Positions 6,644 through 14,202 are shown, counted from the stretch's first letter. The stretch is DNA of 22,287 bases from Nitrospira sp. (GCA_016873595.1 VGWZ01000010.1:1-22287), one strand, 5' to 3'. Translations and numbers: made by a program. The notes: generated by a model from the sequence alone, not told the origin.

Positions 6644-6663
6644 GGGGGGAATTTAAGGGGGGT
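6619..6663 (+). repeat. Class A-like palindrome containing the murE stop codon
   Basis: Inner arms CCCCCCTTA (6631-6639) and TAAGGGGGG (6641-6649) and outer arms ACCCCCCT (6619-6626) and AGGGGGGT (6656-6663) form a strong two-stage hairpin. The murE TAA (6641-6643) lies at its tip. It occupies most of the murE-murF gap. No U-tract follows, so it is not a normal terminator. It could act as an RNA stability hairpin. Confidence 0.88.
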
Positions 6664-6699
6664 CATCATGAATCATGCATCAGTAATTTATGAAAAAAT

Positions 6700-8043
6700 A
6701 TGGATATGTTGACAATTGACGATATAGTTACAGCAACAGGCGGGAAGGTTATTTTGAGTAGTTCAAGTGCCTTTACAGGTGTATCTATAGATTCAAGGAC
6801 GATAAAGGAAGGAGAGCTCTTTATTGCAATCAAAGGAAAAAAGTTTGACGGACACGATTTTCTTCATGAGGCATTACAGAGAGGAAGTGGTGCTATTGTA
6901 AGTTCTCCTCCAGCAGAACCTATAAAGGGTCAAACAATAATCCAGGTAAGAGATACATTAAAAGCCCTTCAGGATATTGCGCATTACATGCGTTTAAAGC
7001 AAGACATCCCTGTTATCGGTATCACAGGCTCAAATGGCAAGACCACAACAAAGGAACTGATTGCAGCAATTTTGAGTACACAATATAGAGTGCTGAAGAA
7101 TACTGGTAATCTCAATAATCATATCGGGCTTCCACTGAGCCTGATTAGAATAACTGATGCAGATGAAATTATTGTGCTTGAGATGGGTGCGAGCGCTCCC
7201 GGTGAAATTAAAGAATTATGTGAAATCGCAATGCCCAAGTACGGTGTTCTCACTAATATTAGCCATGCCCATCTTGAGGGATTTAAAGATATAGAGACAG
7301 TAAGAAAAACAAAACTCGAGCTTCTTGAAAATGTCTCTATCGTTGCGGTGAATGCTGATGATTCTTTTTTGATGGAGGGTATTTTTGCATCCAGGTTTAA
7401 AGGAGAGGTGATCAGATACGGGACTAAAAATTATGCTGAAATTTGTGCTACTGATATAGAACTTCATGAAAAAGGTTCAAACTTTCTTTTACATACTGAG
7501 AAAGGGAAATCCATAGAGGTTCATCCGCAACTATCAGGGATGTTTAATATTTACAATGTACTTGCAGCTGCCTCAATCGGACATCTGTTTGATATTGACC
7601 TGAAATATATAAAGAATGCAATTGATTCTTTTGTAGCTGTACCGATGAGGCTTGAGATCAGAGAACTGAATGGCATCAGGGTTATCAGTGATGTGTATAA
7701 TGCAAACCCTGCCTCAATGGAAGAAGCTATAAAAGAGATAGTCAGACTTAAGAAAGGCAGAGCAATCGCTGTTCTCGGCGACATGCTTGAGCTCGGGTCT
7801 TATGGAGAAGAAGCTCATCGAAGGCTTGGCAGGTGGATGTCAGAACTTCCTATAGATATCTTTATTGCAGTTGGTCCGTTGATGTCTTTTGCAGCATCTG
7901 AGTTCTCTGGGAGCGTGTATACATTACAGAATGCTCTCGAGGCGAGAGAACTTTTGAAGGGTATCTGCAAGGCAGGAGACACGGTTCTGATAAAAGGTTC
8001 AAGGGGGATAGGTATGGAAAAGGTCCTGGCCAATGGCTCGTAG
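6700..8043 (+). CDS. murF: UDP-MurNAc-tripeptide:D-Ala-D-Ala ligase MurF
   Basis: 447 residues, normal for MurF and free of repeat insertions. The N-terminal domain has VSIDSRTIKEGELFIAIKGKKFDGHDF. The ATP-binding P-loop is GITGSNGKTTTKE (about 107-119). It is followed by TGNLNNHIGLPLSL, EMGASAPGEI and the C-terminal VYNANPASMEEAI and VLGDMLELG blocks. It ligates D-Ala-D-Ala (made by the Ddl encoded further along) to the tripeptide, completing the UDP-MurNAc-pentapeptide. Start ATG 6700 or 6706. Neither has a convincing ribosome site, perhaps because repeat DNA replaced the murE-murF junction. It is 11 bases ahead of mraY. Confidence 0.96.
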   Translation: MDMLTIDDIVTATGGKVILSSSSAFTGVSIDSRTIKEGELFIAIKGKKFDGHDFLHEALQRGSGAIVSSPPAEPIKGQTIIQVRDTLKALQDIAHYMRLKQDIPVIGITGSNGKTTTKELIAAILSTQYRVLKNTGNLNNHIGLPLSLIRITDADEIIVLEMGASAPGEIKELCEIAMPKYGVLTNISHAHLEGFKDIETVRKTKLELLENVSIVAVNADDSFLMEGIFASRFKGEVIRYGTKNYAEICATDIELHEKGSNFLLHTEKGKSIEVHPQLSGMFNIYNVLAAASIGHLFDIDLKYIKNAIDSFVAVPMRLEIRELNGIRVISDVYNANPASMEEAIKEIVRLKKGRAIAVLGDMLELGSYGEEAHRRLGRWMSELPIDIFIAVGPLMSFAASEFSGSVYTLQNALEARELLKGICKAGDTVLIKGSRGIGMEKVLANGS

Positions 8044-8054
8044 AGAGGTATAAT

Positions 8055-9137
8055 ATGCTCTATAGCCTTTTATATAGCCTGCATAACTGGTTCTTCCCCT
8101 TTAATGTCTTCAGGTATATCACCTTCAGGACTGCGCTCGCTGTGCTTACCGCAATGTTTTTTTCTTTGATATTGGGTCCATGGATTATAAATAGACTGAA
8201 GAAATTAAGCATGACTCAACAGATAAGAGATGATGGTCCACAAACTCATATGAATAAGGCAGGGACTCCTACAATGGGCGGTATTCTTATTATTCTGTGC
8301 ATACTCCTTACTATTTTTATATGGGGAGACCTCAAAAATATGTATGTCTGGATTATGATTGTGTCACTTGTGGGTTTTGGAGGTCTCGGTCTTCTCGATG
8401 ATTATTTAAAAATTGCGAGAAAGAGTTCCAAGGGTCTCAGAGCTTACCAGAAATTTGGTTGTCAGATAATCCTTGCGTTTTTAATTGGTATCTTCCTTTA
8501 CATGAACCCCAAAGATCCCTATGCAGATATGCTCATTGTTCCGTTTTTTAAGAAATGGTTTTTTGATTTTGGGTGGTTCTATATACCATTTTCGATCATT
8601 GTGATTGTAGGCACCTCAAATGCGGTAAATCTCACTGATGGTATAGACGGGCTCGCAATAGGGCTCGTTGCGATTGCAGTCCTCGCCACAGGAGTACTCG
8701 TGTATATCTCAGGACATAAAGTATTAGCACAGTATCTCCAGGTCCCTTATCTGCCCGGTACAGGAGAGATCACTGTTTTTTGTGGTGCAATGTTTGGAGC
8801 TTCACTTGGCTTCCTCTGGTATAATTCATATCCTGCAGATGTTTTTATGGGAGATGTGGGATCAATCGGACTTGGAGGCTCTCTCGGAACCCTTGCCATA
8901 ATCACCAAGCATGAAATAGTCCTTGCAGTAGTAGGAGGAATTTTCGTTGTAGAAACACTCTCTGTCATGTTGCAGGTTGTATCTTTTAAGCTCACTGGTA
9001 AAAGGATATTTAAAATGGCACCCATACATCACCACTTTGAATTGAAGGGGTGGCCTGAACCAAAAGTGATAGTACGGTTCTGGATAATAGGAATAATGCT
9101 CGCACTATTAAGTCTGGCAACGTTAAAGGTGAGGTGA
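8055..9137 (+). CDS. mraY: Phospho-MurNAc-pentapeptide translocase MraY
   Basis: A 360-residue polytopic inner-membrane enzyme. It transfers phospho-MurNAc-pentapeptide to undecaprenyl phosphate, giving lipid I. Diagnostic blocks are GTPTMGG near residue 70, LLDDYLKIARKSSKGL with the catalytic Asp pair, NAVNLTDGIDGLA, FMGDVGSIGLGG and the histidine-rich loop APIHHHFELKGWPE. About ten hydrophobic segments are visible. The ATG follows GAGAGG at a good distance. The stop TGA (9135-9137) lies just before the dacA start at 9140, and the MraY 3' end supplies the dacA ribosome site. Confidence 0.97.
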   Translation: MLYSLLYSLHNWFFPFNVFRYITFRTALAVLTAMFFSLILGPWIINRLKKLSMTQQIRDDGPQTHMNKAGTPTMGGILIILCILLTIFIWGDLKNMYVWIMIVSLVGFGGLGLLDDYLKIARKSSKGLRAYQKFGCQIILAFLIGIFLYMNPKDPYADMLIVPFFKKWFFDFGWFYIPFSIIVIVGTSNAVNLTDGIDGLAIGLVAIAVLATGVLVYISGHKVLAQYLQVPYLPGTGEITVFCGAMFGASLGFLWYNSYPADVFMGDVGSIGLGGSLGTLAIITKHEIVLAVVGGIFVVETLSVMLQVVSFKLTGKRIFKMAPIHHHFELKGWPEPKVIVRFWIIGIMLALLSLATLKVR

Positions 9138-9139
9138 TC

Positions 9140-10240
9140 ATGAAAAAACAGTTCAAAGTTCATCCGCCACGGCGGACAAAGTTCAAAGTTAATACAAAGG
9201 TTCTTTTATGTCTTTTGGTTTTTTCACTTTTCACTTTTCACTTTTCACTTTTCACTTCTTATGCTGATGAGATTCTTTCCAGGGCAGCAGTGGTGATGGA
9301 AGCATCAACAGGAAGAATTTTATATGCGAAAAATCCGAATCTTCGCCTTCTTCCTGCAAGCACCACAAAGCTGATGACCGCAATAATAGTAATGGAAAAA
9401 GCAGATCTTACGGATAGTGTGACGATGAGTAAAAATGCTTCTCGCGTGTCTCCTTTAAAGGCAGGGTTTAAGGAGGGTGATAAAGTTACCGTTGAAACAC
9501 TTCTTTATGCTGCACTCTTGAAGTCTGCGAATGACGCTGCTGTCGCACTCGCAGAGGCAGTAGCGGGATCAGAAGAGAGATTTGTCCATCTCATGAATGG
9601 TAGGGCGATTGCTCTTGGATTAGAGGATACCAGATTCATAAATTCTCATGGGTTACCCGGCCCTCATCAGTACACCACTGCATTAGACTTATCAAAAATA
9701 ATGAGATATGCGCTGAGATATCCAAAACTGAAAGAGATTATGGGAACCCGCGTGACAGAGGTCTCTTCAGAGAATGGAAATGCGATATTTCTCAAAAACA
9801 CAAACAGGCTTTTGTGGTCTGATGAAGACCTCGTAGGTGGAAAGACAGGATATACACGCAAGGCAAGGCATTGTTTTGTGTGTGCTTCTGAACGAGATAA
9901 CAATACGGTTATTGTGACCCTCCTCGGAAGCCCAAGCAGGGATGGTCTCTGGAAAGAGGCGGAGACACTTACTGGTAAGGGGTTCCAGATAATGGCGAAT
10001 AAAGAAGATCCTGTAATCTATTTTACCAGGGCAGATTATGATGTACTCAAAGTGGAAAAGACATCCAATAAAAAAAGTTCAACCCCGAATCAAGTTCGGG
10101 GCAAAAATCAAAGTTCAAAAATAAAGCCTGAAACAAAATTAGTAAAAAAGAAAAATACAAAGATCATTACAAAAGGTAAAAGCAAAAAAGGGAAGGATTA
10201 TAACGTTGCAAAGAAAAATGGGAATGGAAATAAAGGGTAA
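9140..10240 (+). CDS. dacA: D-alanyl-D-alanine carboxypeptidase (S11 family, DacA/PBP5-like)
   Basis: About 366 residues. The catalytic motifs of a low-molecular-mass PBP are present: STTK (Ser about 74), SAN (about 129-131) and KTG in GGKTGYT (about 235-237). It trims the terminal D-Ala from pentapeptides in the periplasm. A signal peptide spans about 1-42; its hydrophobic core FSLFTFHFSLFT is encoded by five tandem TTTTCAC heptamers. The basic N-region KFKVHPPRRTKFKV contains another repeat cluster. After the catalytic domain there is a lysine-rich, low-complexity tail from about residue 300 instead of a clear PBP5 C-terminal beta-domain and amphipathic anchor. ATG 9140 is preferred over GTG 9134 because it sits after AGGTGAGGTGA. 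A dacA gene inside the dcw cluster, between mraY and murD, is unusual. Confidence 0.92.
   Translation: MKKQFKVHPPRRTKFKVNTKVLLCLLVFSLFTFHFSLFTSYADEILSRAAVVMEASTGRILYAKNPNLRLLPASTTKLMTAIIVMEKADLTDSVTMSKNASRVSPLKAGFKEGDKVTVETLLYAALLKSANDAAVALAEAVAGSEERFVHLMNGRAIALGLEDTRFINSHGLPGPHQYTTALDLSKIMRYALRYPKLKEIMGTRVTEVSSENGNAIFLKNTNRLLWSDEDLVGGKTGYTRKARHCFVCASERDNNTVIVTLLGSPSRDGLWKEAETLTGKGFQIMANKEDPVIYFTRADYDVLKVEKTSNKKSSTPNQVRGKNQSSKIKPETKLVKKKNTKIITKGKSKKGKDYNVAKKNGNGNKG
9150..9190 (+). repeat. Heptamer/palindrome composite in the dacA signal-peptide N-region
   Basis: AGTTCAAAGTT occurs at 9150-9160 and again at 9180-9190. Between the copies is the palindrome TCCGCC-AC-GGCGGA (9163-9176). It looks like a GTTCAAA-type heptamer array split by a small palindrome, and it encodes FKVHPPRRTKFKV. 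Confidence 0.75.
9221..9255 (+). repeat. Five perfect TTTTCAC heptamers encoding the dacA signal-peptide core
   Basis: Five identical seven-base units (35 bases) in frame, read as FSLFTFHFSLFT. Gain or loss of one or two units would shift the frame near the start of the gene. Confidence 0.95.
10083..10101 (+). repeat. Palindrome CCCCGAA-TCAAG-TTCGGGG in the dacA tail
   Basis: A perfect seven-base stem with the loop TCAAG, translated as PNQVRG. The same layout, a CCG(N)A stem with loop TCAAG, recurs at 14425-14439 in the murG-murC gap. This suggests a dispersed element family. Confidence 0.8.
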
Positions 10241-11753
10241 AAAGATGACGGTTGTAGGTCTTGGAAGAAGCGGGGTAGGAGCATCAAATCTGTTATCTGA
10301 GATTGGAGCAGAAGTAACAATAACAGACAGTAAAACAGAAAAAGAACTCAAAGATTTCATCACAAGGCTCAACCCTTCGGTGAAGCTTGTTCTGGGAGGA
10401 CATCCCGAGAATATATTTTTATCAGCAGATATGGTAGTTATCAGCCCGGGTGTCCCGCTTGCTATTCAGCCCATTGCGCATGCAAAAGCAAGGGGAATCC
10501 CTATAATCGGTGAGCTCGAACTCGCATATCAGGTAGTAACGCAAAACACGGAACACAAAATTTATAGTTTACTTAATCCCCCCATCCCCCCTTTATTAAA
10601 GGGGGGTAAGGGGGGATTTTTAGCAGTCACAGGAACAAATGGGAAATCAACTACAACAGCCTTACTTGACTTTATGATGAGAAAAGGCGGCTTCAGGACA
10701 ATTCTCGGAGGGAACATAGGGAATGCGTTGACGGACGAAATTTATAAGGAAGTAACGAGTTACGAGTTACAAGTTACAAGTATCCTAAACTCCGAACTAA
10801 ACTCATCACTCATCACTCATCACTCATCACTTGATTATATTGTTGCTGAGGTATCGAGCTTTCAGCTCGAATCAATAGAGGATTTCAAGCCAAAAGGAGC
10901 TGCAATACTCAATATTACGCCTGATCACCTTGACAGATACCACTCACTTGAAGAATACAGTGATGCAAAGGCAAGGATAGTTGAAAACCAGAATGAAGAT
11001 GATTTTCTTGTGCTCAATGCAGATGACCCGGAGACATTAAAAGTTGTGAGTGAAAAGTTAAAAGTGAAAAGTGAAAAACCAACTATTTTTTATTTCAGTC
11101 GCAAGAGAGAAGTCGAAGGGATTTACTTTAAAGAAGGAATGGTTTACTGCAATCTTCCTCCAATGACGGGGATAGTCCCCTCTTGCCCTCGTCACTCATC
11201 ACTTATACATGTTGACGAGATAAGGATCAAAGGTGTCCATAACCTAGAGAATGCCATGGCTGCTTCGGCCATGGCTCTCCTTGCAGGTTGCCCTGCTGAT
11301 GCGGTGGGAGAGTCACTGAAAGAATTTCAGGGACTTGAGCACAGGCTTGAATTCGTCAGAGAAATAGACGGTGTGAGGTACTTCAATGATTCAAAAGGGA
11401 CGAATGTGGGTGCGGTCATTAAGTCACTTGAAAGTTTTACAGAGCCGATTATTTTAATTGCAGGGGGCAGAGACAAGGCAGGTGATTTCACACTGTTAAG
11501 GAATTTAGTAAAAGAGAGAGTAAAGGCAGTTGTATTGATTGGTGAGGCTGCTGAAAAGATAAAGAAGGCACTCGGAGACATTACAGAAACTTTTATGGCG
11601 AAGGACGTAAAAGAATCTGTAGCGTTATCACGCAGTCAGGCTGTAAGAGGCGATGTGGTCCTGCTCTCTCCTGCATGTGCCAGTTTTGACATGTTCATGG
11701 ATTTTGAAGACAGGGGAAGACAGTTTAAAAAGATAGTGATGGAGATGACATGA
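10224..11753 (+). CDS. murD: UDP-MurNAc-L-alanine:D-glutamate ligase MurD with in-frame repeat insertions
   Basis: Adds D-Glu to UDP-MurNAc-L-Ala in the cytosol using ATP. Visible: TVVGLGRSGVGASNLL (uridine-binding domain), the P-loop AVTGTNGKSTTT, LGGNIGNAL, AEVSSFQLE, NITPDHLDRY, HNLENAMAA, EHRLEFV and NDSKGTNVGA. At about 509 residues it is some 60-70 longer than typical MurD. The extra length matches repeat-derived segments near residues 106-131 (TQNTEHKIYSLLNPPIPPLLK and following), 175-204 (SYELQVTSILNSELNSS and following), 273-286 (VSEKLKVKSEK) and about 312-330. All catalytic motifs lie between these segments. The frame is open from TTG 10206; ATG 10224 (MEIKGKKMTVVGLG) fits the family start best and overlaps dacA by 17 bases. 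It overlaps ftsW by four bases. Confidence 0.94.
   Translation: MEIKGKKMTVVGLGRSGVGASNLLSEIGAEVTITDSKTEKELKDFITRLNPSVKLVLGGHPENIFLSADMVVISPGVPLAIQPIAHAKARGIPIIGELELAYQVVTQNTEHKIYSLLNPPIPPLLKGGKGGFLAVTGTNGKSTTTALLDFMMRKGGFRTILGGNIGNALTDEIYKEVTSYELQVTSILNSELNSSLITHHSSLDYIVAEVSSFQLESIEDFKPKGAAILNITPDHLDRYHSLEEYSDAKARIVENQNEDDFLVLNADDPETLKVVSEKLKVKSEKPTIFYFSRKREVEGIYFKEGMVYCNLPPMTGIVPSCPRHSSLIHVDEIRIKGVHNLENAMAASAMALLAGCPADAVGESLKEFQGLEHRLEFVREIDGVRYFNDSKGTNVGAVIKSLESFTEPIILIAGGRDKAGDFTLLRNLVKERVKAVVLIGEAAEKIKKALGDITETFMAKDVKESVALSRSQAVRGDVVLLSPACASFDMFMDFEDRGRQFKKIVMEMT
10545..10558 (+). repeat. Two-unit heptamer repeat before the murD palindrome
   Basis: AACACGG then AACACAA, encoding NTEHK, lies 17 bases ahead of the 44-base palindrome. 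It is short, but the heptamer-then-palindrome order is as in murE. Confidence 0.5.
10575..10618 (-). repeat. Class A 44-base palindromic element in murD, inverted relative to murE
   Basis: Starts AATCCCCCCATCCCCCC and ends GGGGGGTAAGGGGGGATT. It equals the reverse complement of 5213-5256 except for the central bases. It is read in frame as NPPIPPLLKGGKGG, directly before the P-loop strand FLAVTGTNGKS. The minus sign denotes orientation relative to the murE copy. Confidence 0.92.
10755..10782 (+). repeat. Heptamer array in murD (ACGAGTT/ACAAGTT)
   Basis: Four tandem seven-base units: ACGAGTT twice, ACAAGTT, ACAAGTA. They encode TSYELQVTS in the region before the DYIVAEVSSF strand. Confidence 0.92.
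10801..10831 (+). repeat. Heptamer array in murD (ACTCATC x4)
   Basis: Four perfect ACTCATC units followed by ACT, encoding SSLITHHSSL. It lies 18 bases after the previous array, with AACTCCGAACTAA between them. Confidence 0.95.
11039..11078 (+). repeat. Heptamer array in murD (AAAAGTG type)
   Basis: AAAAGTT, GTGAGTG, AAAAGTT, AAAAGTG, AAAAGTG and AAAAA follow a seven-base period and encode KVVSEKLKVKSEK. Confidence 0.9.
11192..11205 (+). repeat. Two-unit heptamer repeat in murD
   Basis: TCACTCA then TCACTTA, encoding RHSSLI. The word ACTCATC is shared with the array at 10801. Confidence 0.5.
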
Positions 11754-13009
11754 TGTTTCGTAATCAAGAAGGAGCTGACACTACTCAATTTACCCCTTAT
11801 TCGCAGAATGATAAATTGCTTCTGTTCGTCACGTTGTTGCTCATTGTTTTTGGCGCACTCATGATATATAGTTCGACATCTGTAATCACCCCTGTACTCG
11901 CAAAAAAAAGGATTACAGAATTTTATTATTTTAAGAAACATATATTCACCATCGTCATTGGATTTGGATTCCTGTTTCTTGCTTACCAGATAAAACTGCC
12001 TTTTCTTAAGAGAATGGCTATCCCTCTTTTAATTTTTTCTTTTGTGTTATTAGTACTTGTTTTTCTGCCTGGTATCGGTGTTGCCGCAGGAGGTGCAAAG
12101 AGATGGATTAAACTCTGGCCCTCGACATTTCAGCCTTCAGAGCTTGTGAAACTTTCTATGGTGATTTTCCTCGCAAAGTATATGTCAATGCCCCACTATA
12201 GAACAGATAGTTTTGTATCTTTTATAAAACCTGTTTTTATCATGATACTCTTCCAGATAATCATTCTCAAACAGCCTGACTTCGGTGCAGCGATGAGTCT
12301 TGCATTTCTCACATTTGCAATGCTCTTTCTTTCTGGTGTGAAGTTGAGATACCTTGCATCACTTTCGGTGTTCAGTCTACCGATACTCTATAAGCTTATT
12401 ATGGAGCCTTACCGGCTCAAGAGGGTAACCTGCTTTCTTGATCCATGGAAAGACCCCCAGGGCTGTGGTTTCCAGCTTGTACAATCTTTTATCGCATTTG
12501 GAAGCGGAGGCCTGACAGGTGTGGGTCTTGGTAGTTCCAAACAAAAATTATCTTATCTCCCTGAGTCACACACGGATTTTATTTTTTCTATTATCGGAGA
12601 AGAGTTTGGTTTTATAGGTGCATCAGTGGTGATCGCACTTTTTCTTATCTTATTTATCAGGGGCATATATATCGCGAGTAAGACAAATGATGGGTTTGTC
12701 TATTACTTAGCAGTAGGGCTTTCATTGATGATTTCTCTGCAGGCGCTTATTAATTTTGCAGCTGCAACAGGCATAGTGCCCACAAAAGGCTTACCATTAC
12801 CATTTATCAGTTATGGTGGTTCCTCTCTCCTTATGAATATGGCTGCTATTGGGATACTCCTCAATATATCAAAAGGCGATTATAGAAGCACAGCATTAAA
12901 TAGTAACGAGATAGTTTTGAGAAGAAGGGCAAGAAGAAATGTATATGGTATCAGGGAACCTCATGCCAATAGAGTACAAAACAGAGGGGAATTGTCATCT
13001 ACCTTATGA
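11750..13009 (+). CDS. ftsW: Septal peptidoglycan glycosyltransferase FtsW (SEDS family)
   Basis: A 419-residue polytopic membrane protein with about ten hydrophobic segments. It polymerises lipid II at the division site together with FtsI. SEDS motifs are present: GGAKRWIKLWPSTFQPSELVKLS near residues 114-136, QPDFGAAMSL, GLGSSKQKLSYLPESHTDFIF in the large extracytoplasmic loop, and FISYGGSSLL near the C-terminus. A short polar N-terminal tail (about 25 residues) precedes the first membrane helix. ATG 11750 or 11753 follows GGAGATG. The gene overlaps murD and murG by four bases each, so the three are coupled. FtsW rather than RodA is inferred from its position in the cluster. Confidence 0.96.
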   Translation: MMFRNQEGADTTQFTPYSQNDKLLLFVTLLLIVFGALMIYSSTSVITPVLAKKRITEFYYFKKHIFTIVIGFGFLFLAYQIKLPFLKRMAIPLLIFSFVLLVLVFLPGIGVAAGGAKRWIKLWPSTFQPSELVKLSMVIFLAKYMSMPHYRTDSFVSFIKPVFIMILFQIIILKQPDFGAAMSLAFLTFAMLFLSGVKLRYLASLSVFSLPILYKLIMEPYRLKRVTCFLDPWKDPQGCGFQLVQSFIAFGSGGLTGVGLGSSKQKLSYLPESHTDFIFSIIGEEFGFIGASVVIALFLILFIRGIYIASKTNDGFVYYLAVGLSLMISLQALINFAAATGIVPTKGLPLPFISYGGSSLLMNMAAIGILLNISKGDYRSTALNSNEIVLRRRARRNVYGIREPHANRVQNRGELSSTL

Positions 13010-14103
13010 GAGTAATCATTGCAGGAGGCGGGACAGGAGGACATATTTTTCCAGGACTGGCAATAGCTGAAGAATTCAAGAATAGAAATGAGAGGACAGA
13101 GGTGATATTTGTGGGAACTGAGTATGGGATAGAGGCGAGGGTGATCCCGAGGGAGGGTTATACAATAAAGTTCCTGAGAGCAGAAGGCATAGTGGGTGTA
13201 TCTGCTCTCAAAAAGATAAGGGCAATAATAAAGATGTTTCTCTCTGTCATTGATTCTTACAGGATTATCAGAACGGTGAGGCCTGATATCGTGATAGGAG
13301 TTGGTGGGTATGCATCAGGCGCGATTGTATTTATATCTTCTCTCATGTCGATCCCAACCATGATACTCGAACAAAATTCCATACCTGGACTTACGAATAA
13401 AATTCTCGGAAAATTTGTGAATGCAATATGTACAACGTATCAGGAAAGTATCTCATTTTTTCCAAAGGCAAAGACATTTCTCACAGGAAATCCTATCAGG
13501 ATTCATATACTCAAGGGTGATAGTGACTCAGGATATAAACTTTTTTCACTCGACAGAGATTTATTCACTGTCTTTATCTTTGGGGGAAGTTCAGGTGCAC
13601 GGAGTATCAACATGGCAGTTTTAGATGCACTTAATTATCTGTATGACCTCAAAGATAAGATTCAGTTCCTTCATCAGACAGGCATAAGTGACTATGAAAG
13701 AATAAGGGAATTATACAGGAAGCATGGATTTAAGGGAACAGTTACACCATTTATCTATCAGATGGGTGAGGCATATGCTGTTGCTGATTTAGTTATCTCA
13801 AGGGCAGGAGCAACAACACTTGCAGAACTGACTGCCCTTGGAAAACCGGCTATATTAATCCCTTATCCTTATGCAGCCGGACACCATCAGGAAATGAATG
13901 CAAGGAAACTTCTTGAAATGGGTGCAGCGAGAATGATCCTCAACAGCAAACTGAAAGGCGAATCCCTTGCACAAAACATAAAAGAACTCTTCATGCACGA
14001 GACGTTAAGGGCAGAGATGCAGAGAAATAGCAGGGCACTGGGAAGACCAGAGGCATCTGCGAAGGCAGTTGATATCGCAATGAGCCTCATGAAAAAACAG
14101 TGA
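13006..14103 (+). CDS. murG: Lipid II synthase MurG (UDP-GlcNAc transferase)
   Basis: 365 residues, normal for MurG, with no repeat insertions. It is a GT-B fold glycosyltransferase at the inner face of the membrane that adds GlcNAc to lipid I. Visible: the glycine-rich loop AGGGTGGHIFPGLAIAEE (about 6-23), GVGGYASG, LEQNSIPGLTNK, TGNPIR, FGGSSGARSIN and the nucleotide-binding block SRAGATTLAELTALGKPAILIPYP followed by GHHQEMNA. It is the last gene of the first half of the cluster, and a 412-base repeat-filled gap follows. Confidence 0.97.
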   Translation: MRVIIAGGGTGGHIFPGLAIAEEFKNRNERTEVIFVGTEYGIEARVIPREGYTIKFLRAEGIVGVSALKKIRAIIKMFLSVIDSYRIIRTVRPDIVIGVGGYASGAIVFISSLMSIPTMILEQNSIPGLTNKILGKFVNAICTTYQESISFFPKAKTFLTGNPIRIHILKGDSDSGYKLFSLDRDLFTVFIFGGSSGARSINMAVLDALNYLYDLKDKIQFLHQTGISDYERIRELYRKHGFKGTVTPFIYQMGEAYAVADLVISRAGATTLAELTALGKPAILIPYPYAAGHHQEMNARKLLEMGAARMILNSKLKGESLAQNIKELFMHETLRAEMQRNSRALGRPEASAKAVDIAMSLMKKQ

Positions 14104-14140
14104 CAAGTAATTAATATAAACGTACTAAATGCTGTTATGT

Positions 14141-14202
14141 TGTCATTGCGGCTTGTCCGCAATCCTTCTGAAAAAGAAAGATTCCCGACAAGCGGGAATG
14201 AC
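14141..14202. repeat. Inverted pair of GTCATT-type palindromes
   Basis: The first palindrome is ATTGCGG-CTTGT-CCGCAAT (14145-14163) and the second ATTCCCG-ACAAG-CGGGAAT (14181-14199). The second is an inverted, diverged copy of the first: TGTCATT...CTTGT at the left mirrors ACAAG...AATGACA at the right. The region can therefore fold as two hairpins or one long one. The style matches GTCATTCCCGC...GCGGGAAT elements dispersed in many bacterial genomes. Confidence 0.85.

Noticed and set aside
4954..6663. Palindromes in murE considered as insertion sequences or transposon remnants
   Set aside because: They are 44-75 bases with no transposase or recognisable target duplication. At most they are non-autonomous elements.
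10741..10840. Tandem arrays in murD considered as a CRISPR-like array
   Set aside because: Units are seven bases with no unique spacers, far from the 25-40 base repeat plus spacer layout.
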